Assembly (NCBI GenBank): GCA_002729695.1
Contig: PBYQ01000028.1
Coordinates: forward strand, 1 to 46,021
Origin: Citromicrobium sp.
Lineage (GTDB): Bacteria; Pseudomonadota; Alphaproteobacteria; Sphingomonadales; Sphingomonadaceae
Direction of reading: 5' to 3'
DNA length: 46,021 nt
Positions 1 to 9,719 of this stretch are shown piece after piece; within the stretch, counting starts at the first letter, position 1; each line of letters begins with the position of its first letter. The translations under genes and the position numbers were made by a program. The notes below the pieces were generated by a model. That model saw nothing but the letters and a program-made list of their open reading frames with translations, made no database searches and was not told where the DNA came from.

Positions 1-2
1 AA

Positions 3-1469
<1,467 letters not shown>

Positions 1470-1503
1470 GCCCGCTACCCGGTCTCCCGACCGAAAAAGA
1501 AAG

Positions 1504-1534
1504 GCCCCGTCGGAGCGATCCGGCGGGGCTTTTT
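1504..1534 (+). terminator. Rho-independent terminator after groEL
   Basis: An 11-bp stem is formed by 1504-1514 and 1519-1529 (one G-U pair) around a GCGA tetraloop and is followed by five T residues at 1530-1534. It lies 34 bases after the groEL stop and 8 bases before the stop of the convergent ABC permease gene. The T run is on the plus strand, so it mainly ends groEL transcription. Confidence 0.9.
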
Positions 1535-1541
1535 CGTCGAC

Positions 1542-2267
1542 CTATTTCAGCGCGCGCCGCTGGAGATCGAACAGCATCACCGGAACCAGGACCAGACCAA
1601 GCGCCAGCCCGGCACGCACATTCTCGGCGCCGTTTTCGGACAGGGCGGATCGCATCGCCATGACCCAGGGAAACCAGCCCGCCTGATCCGACCCGGTTAT
1701 CAGCACCGCCAGCTGCACCAGCGTTCCGGCGATGCCCAGTGCCAGCGAAATGACGAAATTGTTCCAGCGAAGCGCGACCCACAGCTGGATGCACAGGATG
1801 GCGAGGCTGCCGAGCGACATGTGGGCGACGAAGCGGATCCCTTCGGCCCACGGGATAGTGCCGGTCGGCACGCGCCCGGTCAGATGACCGATGCAGGCCC
1901 CCGCAAGGATCGCGCCCGCAATGGCCAGCACGAGCATCATCGCGTGGAGCACCCACAGGATGCCCAGCTTGGTCAGGAAGAGTTGCCAGCGCGGCTGCGG
2001 CTGAACGAGCATGAACGACCAGCTGCCGCTGCGGTATTCGATCTGTCCCATCAGGGTCGCGACGGTGGCGAGAAGCGTCGGATTGAGGAACATCGCCCAT
2101 AACGGGATGGTGAGCCGCCCCACCAGCTGTTCCCACGACGGCACCCCTTCGTTGGTGGCGATCGCCAGCGCGATGATCGCACCGGGAAGCAGCGGAGGGA
2201 TCGCCACCAGCAGGAGGATGAGCGAGCCGCGCAGTTTGCGCAGCTCGACTTCGATCGACGCGATCAT
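1542..2267 (-). CDS. ABC-2 family transporter permease
   Basis: 241-residue integral membrane protein, the permease half of a two-gene ABC exporter. It has about six hydrophobic segments, beginning with residues 14-36, and the short N-terminal SIEVELRKLRGS region typical of the ABC-2/lantibiotic-immunity (BcrB, MutE/EpiE-like) permeases. Its ATG overlaps the TGA of the upstream ATPase by four bases (ATGA), so the two are translationally coupled. The substrate cannot be deduced. Such pairs often export peptides or antibiotics, but that is family knowledge and not a result read here. Confidence 0.85.
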   Translation of the reverse strand: MIASIEVELRKLRGSLILLLVAIPPLLPGAIIALAIATNEGVPSWEQLVGRLTIPLWAMFLNPTLLATVATLMGQIEYRSGSWSFMLVQPQPRWQLFLTKLGILWVLHAMMLVLAIAGAILAGACIGHLTGRVPTGTIPWAEGIRFVAHMSLGSLAILCIQLWVALRWNNFVISLALGIAGTLVQLAVLITGSDQAGWFPWVMAMRSALSENGAENVRAGLALGLVLVPVMLFDLQRRALK

Positions 2268-3205
2268 GGACGGTTCTCCTGTACGCTGTGGGCTTCGAAC
2301 GAGGGCTGCGATCCCAGCTTGTCGCGATACAATCGCTCGAGCCCGCGGCTCTCTTGCGCCAGTGCGGAGACGGCGAACCCTCCCTCGACCAGCGAACGGT
2401 TGATCTGCGCAGCGGTCAATCGACCCATCCGGAACACCAGCCGCTCTTCCGCCGAATCCCTGTCTTCTTCGAGGCCCAGAGCGAGCAGTGCCGTACGCGC
2501 CTCCGCCTGGCGGTCGGTCGAGATCGCGATCAGCGGCTCGGTCTCGCTCAATGCGCGGAGCGGACCCTCTGCCACCAGCTCGCCCTGTCGTAGCAGTCCG
2601 ATATGATCCGCCACTTCCTGCACCTCGCCAAGTAGATGACTGGACAGCAGGACTGTCGCGCCGAAACGGGCAGGCAGTTCGCGGATCAGGTCGCGCATCG
2701 CCATGATGCCTTCGGGGTCCAGACCATTGGTCGGCTCGTCGAGCACCACCAGCCTGGGCCGCCCCAGCAGTGCCCGCGCAAGAGCGGTCCTCTGCTTCAT
2801 GCCGAGCGAGTAGGTCTTTACCGCCCGATCGGCCGCCCTGTGCATCGCCACCGCGTCGAGAACGCGTCCGATGTCGCGTCGGTCGATCCCCCGCAACCGA
2901 CAGGCTAGCAGCAGGTTTTCCCGGCCCGTCAGATGTTCGTAGAGGCCATGGCTCTCGATCAGGATACCGACCTGGCCGAGCAAGGCCCTGGGGCGCTGCG
3001 CCAGATTCTCGCCGAAGAGCGACACCGTCCCGGCCGAGGGGCGCAGCAGCCCCACGATCAGTCGCATGATCGTGCTTTTCCCGGCGCCGTTCGGCCCCAG
3101 AAATCCGTACACCCCGCCATCGGGCACGGTCATATCCACATTGCGAACGATCGCACGCCCGCCCAGGCTGAGAGAAAGGCCTTCTGTCCGGATTGCAGCA
3201 GTCAT
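2264..3205 (-). CDS. ABC transporter ATP-binding protein
   Basis: 313-residue ATPase subunit that powers the permease encoded directly downstream. It has a Walker A GPNGAGKST near residues 39-47, the signature YSLGMKQR, and a Walker B LVVLDEPTNGLDPEG followed by the SSHLL H-loop. The C-terminal ~90 residues after the ATPase core are the accessory extension common in the CcmA/BcrA-type exporters. The ATG at 3205 faces a divergent DUF2975 gene 78 bases away, and a perfect 19-bp palindrome lies between them. The shared control region suggests that the ABC pair and the DUF2975/Xre pair respond to the same regulator. Confidence 0.92.
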   Translation of the reverse strand: MTAAIRTEGLSLSLGGRAIVRNVDMTVPDGGVYGFLGPNGAGKSTIMRLIVGLLRPSAGTVSLFGENLAQRPRALLGQVGILIESHGLYEHLTGRENLLLACRLRGIDRRDIGRVLDAVAMHRAADRAVKTYSLGMKQRTALARALLGRPRLVVLDEPTNGLDPEGIMAMRDLIRELPARFGATVLLSSHLLGEVQEVADHIGLLRQGELVAEGPLRALSETEPLIAISTDRQAEARTALLALGLEEDRDSAEERLVFRMGRLTAAQINRSLVEGGFAVSALAQESRGLERLYRDKLGSQPSFEAHSVQENRP

Positions 3206-3225
3206 AGCGTTGGGGCTCGACAGTT

Positions 3226-3280
3226 ATTTAACTCTGAGTTAAATGATCCGCCTGACGGTAATTTAAGTCAAGGTTAAATT
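3226..3280. promoter_or_regulatory. Twin palindromic operator candidates between ABC ATPase and DUF2975 gene
   Basis: A perfect palindrome ATTTAACTC-T-GAGTTAAAT occupies 3226-3244. A second, imperfect one with arms AATTTAA and TTAAATT occupies 3260-3280, with centres 35 bases apart. Both lie in the only AT-rich stretch of the neighbourhood. The second covers the region just before the DUF2975 start at 3284. They are likely binding sites for the small Xre-type regulator encoded at 3736-3963, which is an inference from position and symmetry. Confidence 0.6.
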
Positions 3281-3283
3281 TCT

Positions 3284-3736
3284 ATGTCTCCGATCCGCCT
3301 CTCGCTCTGGCTCTCGACCGCCGTTTTCGCCGCGCTCGCCGCCGCGCTGATTCTCGAGTTTTCCTATCCGCTGACGCACGACGCGGCACCGGGCGTGCTC
3401 GCGAACCTCGCTGTGCTGCGACTTCCCAACCTGTTCTATCTCTTCGCGCTGTGGGCGTGCCGCGCGGCTGCGAAGCATCTGGTTGCGGGGGAGCATTTTG
3501 CCCGCACCACGCGCCGCCTCGTGTGGCAGGTGGGCCTTGCACTGACGCTGGGCGCCGCCATGCAGACCCTCGGCGTTCCCTGGTTGCTGCTATTGCTCAA
3601 AGGGTGGCCGGGTTCGATCGGAGCCTACGATCCGGCAACGCTCACACTCGCCGCGGTCGGGCTGATGATGATGGTTCTGTCCGGACTCTGGCGTCAGGCG
3701 GAACAGATGGCGCAGGAACTGGAGGAATTCATCTGA
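3284..3736 (+). CDS. DUF2975-like membrane protein
   Basis: 150-residue membrane protein with four predicted hydrophobic segments (about residues 8-28, 44-61, 82-106 and 121-138). It resembles the DUF2975 family, whose members are regularly paired with a small Xre/YozG-type repressor. That is exactly the arrangement here: its TGA shares a base with the ATG of the regulator (TGATG at 3734-3738). AAGG ten bases before the ATG is a possible ribosome binding site and falls inside the second palindrome, so operator binding could block both transcription and initiation. The function of DUF2975 proteins is unknown. The C-terminus (QAEQMAQELEEFI) is charged and probably cytoplasmic. Confidence 0.8.
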   Translation: MSPIRLSLWLSTAVFAALAAALILEFSYPLTHDAAPGVLANLAVLRLPNLFYLFALWACRAAAKHLVAGEHFARTTRRLVWQVGLALTLGAAMQTLGVPWLLLLLKGWPGSIGAYDPATLTLAAVGLMMMVLSGLWRQAEQMAQELEEFI

Positions 3737-3963
3737 TGCCGGTTCGCGTCACGCTCGATGCAGTGCTGGAAGCGCGCGGCATGACGGGCAAGGAGCTGGC
3801 GTCTCGGATCGGCATCAGCGAGACCCAGTTGTCGCTGTTCCGGTCCGGGAAAGTCCGAGGCGTGCGGTTCGCAACCCTGAGTGCGATGTGCGCCGCGCTG
3901 CAGTGTCTGCCCGGCGAACTGATCGATTACCAATATTCCGACGAAGATCTCTCTCGCGACTAG
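3736..3963 (+). CDS. Small Xre/Cro-C1 family HTH regulator (YozG-like)
   Basis: 75-residue protein starting MPVRVTLDAVLEARGM. It consists almost entirely of one helix-turn-helix domain: KELASRIGISETQLSLFRSGKVRGVRFATLSAMCAAL is the HTH core and is followed by CLPGELIDYQYSDED. The length and C-terminal CxPGELIxY pattern fit the HTH_26/YozG group that accompanies DUF2975 membrane proteins. The start at 3736 is chosen because it overlaps the DUF2975 stop and gives a complete domain; a longer frame open from 3451 runs inside the preceding gene and is not used. It probably represses its own operon through the palindromes at 3226-3280. Confidence 0.85.
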   Translation: MPVRVTLDAVLEARGMTGKELASRIGISETQLSLFRSGKVRGVRFATLSAMCAALQCLPGELIDYQYSDEDLSRD

Positions 3964-4001
3964 GAATGGAACCTGCCGGTCGCCAGCGATATGCAGGGGT
4001 G

Positions 4002-5207
4002 ATGGACGCGCGCGCCGAACCGAACGAGATCGAGCTGTGGGAGGCTGTGTCGCGCGATCCGGCGCTTCAGCGGCGGCTCGTCGCTGCATCGTCAGGGGAC
4101 CAGGCTCTGCAGGTGATCCGCGACTCGGCCATCGACCCTCGAGGCGCAGTCGCATTCTGCCGGGAGGAGTCACCGAGGTGGGACGGCCCGCCGCGCGTTC
4201 TGCGCGAAAACGCACCCCCGGCGCAGTGGCTACCCGTGCAGATGTTCGAAGACGAGGGCGGTCTGAAGGTCGAGTGGCACCACTTCGGCTTCGCTCGGCT
4301 CACCGAGCCTTTCTTCGAACAATCCTGGGCACGGGCTGCCGCCCTCCCGGCCCAATCGCTGCTCCGGATGCAAACGCCCGTCGACGCATTTTTCGAGTTT
4401 CGCTCCGCCCCCTCCCCCGACGGGCTTGTGCTTCACATGTCGCGCTGCGGATCGACGCTCGTCGCGCAGATGCTTGCCGAACTGGGTGAGGTGACCGTCG
4501 TCGCCGAGGCACCCGTGTTCGATGCCGTCCTTCGGCTTCACCGGTCTGGCCGGCTGACAGCGGATCATTTGCGCGGGGCGGCGGCGGCGCTGACGCGCAT
4601 GCGCCATCCCGATACACGTCGGGCGGTCTTCAAACTCGATGCATGGCATACGCCGTGCTGGCCGACACTCGCTTCGGTCTTTCCCAAGGCCCCTGCGATA
4701 TTCCTCCATCGCGATCCGGTAGAGGTTCTCGTTTCGCAAGAGCACCGCCCCGGCATGCATGTCACGCCGGGACAATTGCCGCTATCCCTCTACGGGTTCA
4801 CCGGAGAGGAACGGGTCGCAGGGGCCGATCATGCGGCCTGGGCAATAGCCCAAATCGCAAAAGCCGGGCTCGAGGCGGTGGTTCGCGGGTTTGCCGATCC
4901 GGTCGCCCATGCCGATCTGCCTGATGCCCTTCTTGCGAAGATCCTGCCGCATTTCGGGATTGCGACCGATGATGCCGCTCGCAAACGGCTGGTCGAGGCA
5001 GGCCTGCGCTATTCGAAAGATCCGTCGCGCACTTACCTCCCCGATGCGCAAGCGAAGCGCGCCTCCGCCTCGCCCGAGCTGCGCGCCCGGGTCGAAGCCT
5101 TCGGGCTCGACCGGATGCACGCCAGCCTTGTCCAGGCGCGGAACCGCCTGCACGGGCCTCTGGCGCAGCAGAAGACGTCCGTGCGGGTCGGGTTCCGGTT
5201 CGATTAG
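4002..5207 (+). CDS. Sulfotransferase-family protein
   Basis: About 401 residues from the ATG at 4002 (MDARAEPNEIELW). An ATG at 3966 and a longer frame from 3888 are also open; AGGGG lies only two bases before 4002, so the start is uncertain. HMSRCGSTLVAQML is the P-loop-like 5'-phosphosulfate loop of PAPS-dependent sulfotransferases, and FLHRDPVEVLVSQ corresponds to the 3'-phosphate-binding strand and helix. The acceptor substrate is unknown. The gene follows the Xre regulator by at most 38 bases and may be read through from it. It converges with the DUF305 gene: the two stops overlap by four bases at 5204-5207. Confidence 0.75.
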   Translation: MDARAEPNEIELWEAVSRDPALQRRLVAASSGDQALQVIRDSAIDPRGAVAFCREESPRWDGPPRVLRENAPPAQWLPVQMFEDEGGLKVEWHHFGFARLTEPFFEQSWARAAALPAQSLLRMQTPVDAFFEFRSAPSPDGLVLHMSRCGSTLVAQMLAELGEVTVVAEAPVFDAVLRLHRSGRLTADHLRGAAAALTRMRHPDTRRAVFKLDAWHTPCWPTLASVFPKAPAIFLHRDPVEVLVSQEHRPGMHVTPGQLPLSLYGFTGEERVAGADHAAWAIAQIAKAGLEAVVRGFADPVAHADLPDALLAKILPHFGIATDDAARKRLVEAGLRYSKDPSRTYLPDAQAKRASASPELRARVEAFGLDRMHASLVQARNRLHGPLAQQKTSVRVGFRFD

Positions 5208-7432
5208 CCTCCCTTGCGGCTGGCTTCGGCAGCCGCGACCAGGTCGGCCGGCCAGGTAACCTGCGTCTGCGTCTGCGGGTTCAGCACGTCGCCGGGATAC
5301 TGCGCTGCCTCGGCCGCGGCGATCTCCTCTGCGGTGAGGAACTCGCTCGGCTCGAGCGCGAAGACGTCGAGCCCGCGGGTGATCTCGGTCGCGTAGATCC
5401 GGCCGTCGTACCAGTAGGCCGACCAGTAGCCGCCGGTGACCAGCTGGTCCTCATCGACCGGCCCGCGATCGAAATAGGCGATTTCGAACGGGTTTGCCGG
5501 GTCGGTGAAGTCAATCACGCTGATCCCCCCCTGGTACCACGCCTGCACGAAGATATCGCGCCCCGGCACGGGGATGATCGAGCCATTGTGCGCGACGCAG
5601 TTTTCCTTGTCGCTCTGCGGCGCGGGCAGCTTGTACAGGCTTTCGAAGTTCAGCTGGCCGTCCTTCAGCGAATAGAACGCGTCGGCGCCCCAGTTGCGCG
5701 GATCGCCCGCCTGGCAGCGCGGCCGCCCGCCGCCGCCCCACTCGTCAGTGAAAACAACCTGGGTGCCGTCGTTGTTGAACGTTGCCGAGTGCCAATAGGC
5801 AAAGCCCTTGTCGGTCACGTCGTCGATCCGGACCGGTTTGAACGGGTCGGAAATGTCGAGGATGATCCCGTTGCCCGAACACGCCCCCGCCGCGATGTTC
5901 TTCGACGGGAACACGGTGATGTCGTGGCACTGGTTGGTGACGTTGGTCTCCTGGGTGCCGTCGCCATGGTTTCCGCCGCGCCACAGCCCGGCGATCTGGC
6001 CGTCCTTGGCGAAGATGCGCGGCGAATCGACGATCCGTGCCTTTGCAGGTTCGGCCACGGGGATTTCGATCACGTCGATGCTGAACAGCGCGGTCTCGTC
6101 GCCCGCCGTGTCGAAGCAGCCCTCCAGCTCGGCGTCGTCGCGCACGTAGCTGGTGCCCGAGTTGTAGACGACGATACGGGAATCGTCGGCCGAGACGACC
6201 GAGTGGGTGTGGCTGCCCCGACAGGTCTGGACCTGTCCCACCTGGCGCGGCCTGGTGATGTCCGAGATGTCGAAAATGCGAAGGCCGCGGAAGCGATCCT
6301 CGCTCACCCGGCCCTGCACGCCCTGCAATCCGCAATCCTTGCGCGCCCGGCTGTCCTGCACGCTCATCAACAGCAGATCGCCGACGATCGAGACGTCGCC
6401 CTGCCCGCCCGGGCAGACGACCGAGCTCACCAGGCTCGGCACGCCATCCGCGCCAAGCCGATAGGCGTTGAAGCCATGGTAGTTGCCCGTCACCAGCATA
6501 TCGCCGGAGAACGCCATGTCGGTATTCGCGAAGCTCAGCAGCGAGCCGCGCTGGCCGAACCGATCCTTGCTTTCCTCGTCATCCTCGTCGCGCGGATCGG
6601 GCTTGGTTGCGGCGACCAGTTCGGCCTCCTCGCCCTCTTCCTTTTCATCGACGATGCGCGGCTGCAGCTGCGCCGGGTTTGCGGGATCGAAGAAGCCGGT
6701 CGGCTTGGGCATCGCCGTGACGAGGCGCATGTTGGAAATGGCCTCGCCCGCGTCGCGGAAGCCCGCGGCAAGGCCGGCGCGCGGATCGTCGGAGATCCGG
6801 GCAGCGACCACGTTCATGCGGTCGATCTCGCCCTGCTGTTCGTTTTTCACGTCGTTGACGAATTCGAACATCACCGGGTCGTAGGCGGTGCCCGGCTGCT
6901 GGAGCAGTTCATCGACCATATCGACCGCGCCCTTGTGATGGCGGGTCATCAGCTCGAGGAAGAGGGCATCGAACTCGTTGCCCTTGAGCGTGGCGAGCCG
7001 TTTCATCTGCGCAGGCGTGGCCATCCCCATCGCAGCCATATGTTCGGCATGGCTCATCCCGGGCATGTGCGGCATGTCTTCGGATTGCCCGCGCGAAGAA
7101 AGCCATTCGCGCATGAACTTCATCTCGTCTTCCTGCGAGGCCGCGATGCGCCCGGCGATCTTGAGCATGTCGGGGTTGCTGGTGCGCCCTTCGACCAGCT
7201 CGGTAAGCTCCAGTGCCTGAGCATGGTGCGGGATCATCATCTGCATGAACATCACGTCGGCAGGCGAGAATGCCGTGTCTGCCAGCTTGGTCGCGTCCTC
7301 CGCCTTGAGCGTGCGGCTCTCGGCGCCCGGGGCGCCCGGCTGAACGATCGGGGCCTGCTGCGCGAGAGCCGGGGTGGCGATCGCCGTAGCCAGACTGAGC
7401 AGGCTGGCAGCGGTCAGAGTGCGGATGGTCAT
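5204..7432 (-). CDS. Secreted DUF305 + LVIVD-repeat beta-propeller protein
   Basis: 742-residue exported protein with a signal peptide (residues 1-25, cleavage after ALA). The N-terminal part is a DUF305 helical-bundle domain with two His-His pairs in MMIPHHAQALEL (HH69-70) and MTRHHKGAVDM (HH165-166). These are separated by a Met/His-rich stretch at 119-138 (MPHMPGMSHAEHMAAMGM). The rest, from about residue 290, is a propeller of LVIVD-type repeats (GLRIFDISDITRPRQVG, GIILDISDPFKPVRI, GISVIDFTDPANPFEI). DUF305 proteins such as CopM bind copper, so a periplasmic metal-related role is plausible here but is inferred. An acidic linker (EEGEEAE, DPRDEDDEESKD) joins the two parts. It is divergent from the gene at 7560. 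Confidence 0.88.
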   Translation of the reverse strand: MTIRTLTAASLLSLATAIATPALAQQAPIVQPGAPGAESRTLKAEDATKLADTAFSPADVMFMQMMIPHHAQALELTELVEGRTSNPDMLKIAGRIAASQEDEMKFMREWLSSRGQSEDMPHMPGMSHAEHMAAMGMATPAQMKRLATLKGNEFDALFLELMTRHHKGAVDMVDELLQQPGTAYDPVMFEFVNDVKNEQQGEIDRMNVVAARISDDPRAGLAAGFRDAGEAISNMRLVTAMPKPTGFFDPANPAQLQPRIVDEKEEGEEAELVAATKPDPRDEDDEESKDRFGQRGSLLSFANTDMAFSGDMLVTGNYHGFNAYRLGADGVPSLVSSVVCPGGQGDVSIVGDLLLMSVQDSRARKDCGLQGVQGRVSEDRFRGLRIFDISDITRPRQVGQVQTCRGSHTHSVVSADDSRIVVYNSGTSYVRDDAELEGCFDTAGDETALFSIDVIEIPVAEPAKARIVDSPRIFAKDGQIAGLWRGGNHGDGTQETNVTNQCHDITVFPSKNIAAGACSGNGIILDISDPFKPVRIDDVTDKGFAYWHSATFNNDGTQVVFTDEWGGGGRPRCQAGDPRNWGADAFYSLKDGQLNFESLYKLPAPQSDKENCVAHNGSIIPVPGRDIFVQAWYQGGISVIDFTDPANPFEIAYFDRGPVDEDQLVTGGYWSAYWYDGRIYATEITRGLDVFALEPSEFLTAEEIAAAEAAQYPGDVLNPQTQTQVTWPADLVAAAEASRKGG

Positions 7433-7559
7433 TGAGTAGTCTCCCCTAGGTTGGGGCTGAGCCTAGCGCTTTTTGCCGAGAGCGAAAGCCCGCTTTTTGG
7501 CGCCGAGCGTGCAACAATTCGCGGTCTCGCTGGTTGGTGTGGCAAAGGAGAGAAAGCCT

Positions 7560-7967
7560 ATGAAACTACCGCACAATGCCCACGTCGCCGTCGTCGATGG
7601 CAACCGCTTCATGCTGCTGCAGAACACCGGCCAGCCGTTCGAGCCGAGCCTCAAGATGGTCGAGGAACCTTCGCTGGACCCGAGCAACTTCAGCGCGGGC
7701 GTGCGCCATCAGGACGATGCCGGTCAGCGCACCGGGGCCACCGATCTGAATGAGCTCGCGCACGCTGCGGCGGCCACCGAATGGCTCAACGCCAAGACTG
7801 TCTCTGGCGAGCTCGATAGCGTCATGGTCGTGGCCGATCCCAAGACTCTGGGCGAGATGCGGCGGCATTATCACGGTACGCTGGAAAGCGCGCTGGTTGG
7901 TGAAATCGACAAGGCGATGACCGGCGAACCTCTCGAAAAGATTGCCAAAGTCATCGCACAAAGCTGA
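7560..7967 (+). CDS. Host-attachment-protein family protein
   Basis: 135-residue protein of the family annotated as required for attachment to host cells (PF10116-like, related to the eRF1/baeRF fold). It starts MKLPHNAHVAVVDGNRFMLLQNTG, the usual VxVxDGxRxxLL pattern. The C-terminal half contains VVADPKTLGEMRRHYHGTLESALVGEIDKAMTG cut only by its end at KVIAQS, which is characteristic of the family. The ATG at 7560 is preferred over the longer frame at 7473 because AAAGGAGA precedes it by about nine bases. The host-attachment name comes from one rhizobial study and says little about function in this organism. A GC-rich hairpin follows at 7976-8006. Confidence 0.85.
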   Translation: MKLPHNAHVAVVDGNRFMLLQNTGQPFEPSLKMVEEPSLDPSNFSAGVRHQDDAGQRTGATDLNELAHAAAATEWLNAKTVSGELDSVMVVADPKTLGEMRRHYHGTLESALVGEIDKAMTGEPLEKIAKVIAQS

Positions 7968-7975
7968 TCGAACTC

Positions 7976-8006
7976 GCGGCGGGTCCCTCAACCCGCCGCA
8001 GGTTTT
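7976..8006 (+). terminator. Probable terminator after the host-attachment-family gene
   Basis: A perfect 9-bp stem (7976-7984 GCGGCGGGT with 7991-7999) and a six-base loop CCCTCA are followed by AGGTTTT. It sits nine bases after the stop. The T run is short, so it is moderate evidence. Confidence 0.6.
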
Positions 8007-8101
8007 GCAAGGTCGGTCGTGCCAATCTCACGCACACCCCGATTTGGTCTTGAGCCTTTGTTAAGCGCAGGCATTAATGCTGCGAACACGAGAGACGGGC
8101 T

Positions 8102-9154
8102 ATGGACGGGGTCATGCTTAAGAAACTTGGGTCACGATTCGCAATTGCACTGGCAGCCACCGCGCTGCCGTTCTCTCCTGTGTTTGCGCAGGACATGGAT
8201 GGCATCCCGCTCGAAGCCCAGTTCGACAGCATGCTCGGCACCCAGGTGCGGGCCCCGCAGACTTTCGAGGCGGTTTACGACACGCCTTTCGAACGTCAGC
8301 TTGCGTCGCTTGCCGATGGTTCGGCTGGTCGCATCGGCGTCTATGCGATCGATCTGAACACTGGGGAGGAAGTCGGCGTCCTCGAAGACCAGCGCTTCCC
8401 GATGGCGAGCACTAGCAAGGTAGCGATCGCGGCGACCTTCCTCGCCGGTGTCGACCAGGGCCGCTGGAGTCTGTCGAGCGAGTTCGAACTGCCCGGCCGT
8501 GGCACTTACATTTCCGCCGGCGAACATCTGAACCTGATGATCACGCGCAGCTGCAACGATTGCACCGATGCGCTGCTCAACGCCGTCGGCGGACCGCAGG
8601 CGGTCAACAAATGGATGCGCCAGACGGCGGGCATCTACGACTTCGAACTGACCCGCAATATCGCCTCGCTGGTGCGCAACGACGGGCGGATCGATCCGGC
8701 ATCGCAGATCGCCTTCGAAGACAGCGCAACGCCGCGTGCGATGGGTAAACTGCTCGCCGGGATTTACCAGGGCCAGTGGCTGACACCCTATTCGCGGCGA
8801 GTCCTGCTCGAGGCCATGGGTGGCACCGTGACCGGCAAACGGCGGATGTCGTCGGCTCTCCCGATGAGCGCGAACCTCGCGCACAAGACCGGCACGCTCA
8901 GCCGCACCGCGAGCGATATCGGCATTTTCCAGACCCCCGACGGGCACATGGTCGCCGCAGCGATTTACGTGACCGGGCAGAGCGTTTCGATGGAAGTCGA
9001 AAACGGCAGCCGGGCTGAAAAGCTGGAAGCCCGCCGCCTGCGGGACGAGCGGATCGCGTCGATCACCAGCGCGCTTTACAGCGGATTTGGCCGGCGCCCC
9101 GTGGTCGACGGACGCGTCTGGGCATCGGCCGAGTACAACGTCGGCGGTCAGTAA
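8102..9154 (+). CDS. Class A beta-lactamase-fold serine hydrolase
   Basis: 350-residue exported protein (signal peptide with KKLGSR n-region, cleavage near VFAQ-D at 30). It has the penicilloyl-serine-transferase motifs: S103-T-S-K106 (SxxK), S150-C-N152 in place of S-D-N, and K262-T-G264. The omega-loop segment before DSATPRAMGKLLAG reads RIDPASQIAFE and lacks an obvious counterpart of Glu166, the deacylating base of true class A enzymes. It is therefore better called a beta-lactamase2-type hydrolase (PF13354-like) than a proven beta-lactamase. About 60 extra residues precede the fold. An ATG at 8114 (MLKKLG) is an equally good start. A bidirectional terminator follows. Confidence 0.85.
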   Translation: MDGVMLKKLGSRFAIALAATALPFSPVFAQDMDGIPLEAQFDSMLGTQVRAPQTFEAVYDTPFERQLASLADGSAGRIGVYAIDLNTGEEVGVLEDQRFPMASTSKVAIAATFLAGVDQGRWSLSSEFELPGRGTYISAGEHLNLMITRSCNDCTDALLNAVGGPQAVNKWMRQTAGIYDFELTRNIASLVRNDGRIDPASQIAFEDSATPRAMGKLLAGIYQGQWLTPYSRRVLLEAMGGTVTGKRRMSSALPMSANLAHKTGTLSRTASDIGIFQTPDGHMVAAAIYVTGQSVSMEVENGSRAEKLEARRLRDERIASITSALYSGFGRRPVVDGRVWASAEYNVGGQ

Positions 9155-9178
9155 CCCCCCAACTATTTTACCGGATGC

Positions 9179-9217
9179 AAAAAAGGGCGGCGCCGCGAGG
9201 CACCGCCCTTCTTTTTT
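9179..9217. terminator. Bidirectional terminator between convergent genes
   Basis: The stem is formed by AAGGGCGG (9183-9190) with CCGCCCTT (9203-9210) plus GCC/GGC around a GCGA loop, with one C-A mismatch. It is preceded by six A residues (9179-9184) and followed by C plus six T residues (9212-9217). It can therefore end the beta-lactamase-like gene on the plus strand and the lipoprotein gene on the minus strand. Confidence 0.88.
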
Positions 9218-9234
9218 CCCGAGGGAAGCGCGCC

Positions 9235-9507
9235 TTAGTCGGCTGCGGCTTCGGCCTTGGTTTCGTCCTGCATTTCAGCTTCAGCAGCGTTGGTCGCGTC
9301 TTCAGCGTCAGCAGCGGTGTCTTCGACGGCTTCGCCGGTCGCGTCAGCAGCGTTTTCCATGCTGTCGCCCATCGCGTCGACATTGGCTTCGGTGTCGGCT
9401 GCGGCGCTGTCAGCGGTTTCAGCTGCGGCGTCTTCAGTCTTTTCCGAGCAAGCGGCGAGGCCGAGAGCCGAAACGGCGATGGCCGAAGCCAGAACGATCT
9501 TGCGCAT
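9235..9507 (-). CDS. Small acidic Ala-rich lipoprotein
   Basis: 90-residue protein with a lipoprotein signal peptide; the lipobox LAAC places the lipidated Cys at residue 20 (MRKIVLASAI...LGLAAC). The mature part is about 70 residues of Ala, Glu, Asp and Thr with repeating AxD/AEDA patterns and no aromatic residues, so it is probably a helical or unfolded periplasmic tether. The start at 9507 is chosen because AAAGGGA lies about eight bases upstream and the lipobox then falls at the right distance; the longer open frame to 9639 has no such features. It shares a terminator with the convergent hydrolase gene. No specific function is recognised. Confidence 0.82.
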   Translation of the reverse strand: MRKIVLASAIAVSALGLAACSEKTEDAAAETADSAAADTEANVDAMGDSMENAADATGEAVEDTAADAEDATNAAEAEMQDETKAEAAAD

Positions 9508-9719
9508 AATAATATTCCCTTTCAGATGTGGCCCAGCCGCGATTGGGGCGCGGCGGGGACGAAACCCCCGTCCCACGGCGGCTTCTGATTCGTAGATAGT
9601 GGCAGGAATGTGGCAACGCAAGGCCCAATTGTGTCGCACGACACTTTTTTGCCTTTTTTGCGCCCCGATCTTCCGACGAAGCAGGCTGACGCGGCAATTG
9701 CCCGCTGCTAGCAGGAGCC

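Noticed and set aside
5588..7435. 615-residue plus-strand open frame opposite the DUF305 gene
   Set aside because: Antisense shadow of a GC-rich gene: the codon pattern is complementary to the real frame, there is no recognisable domain, and the minus-strand protein has a signal peptide and two known domains.
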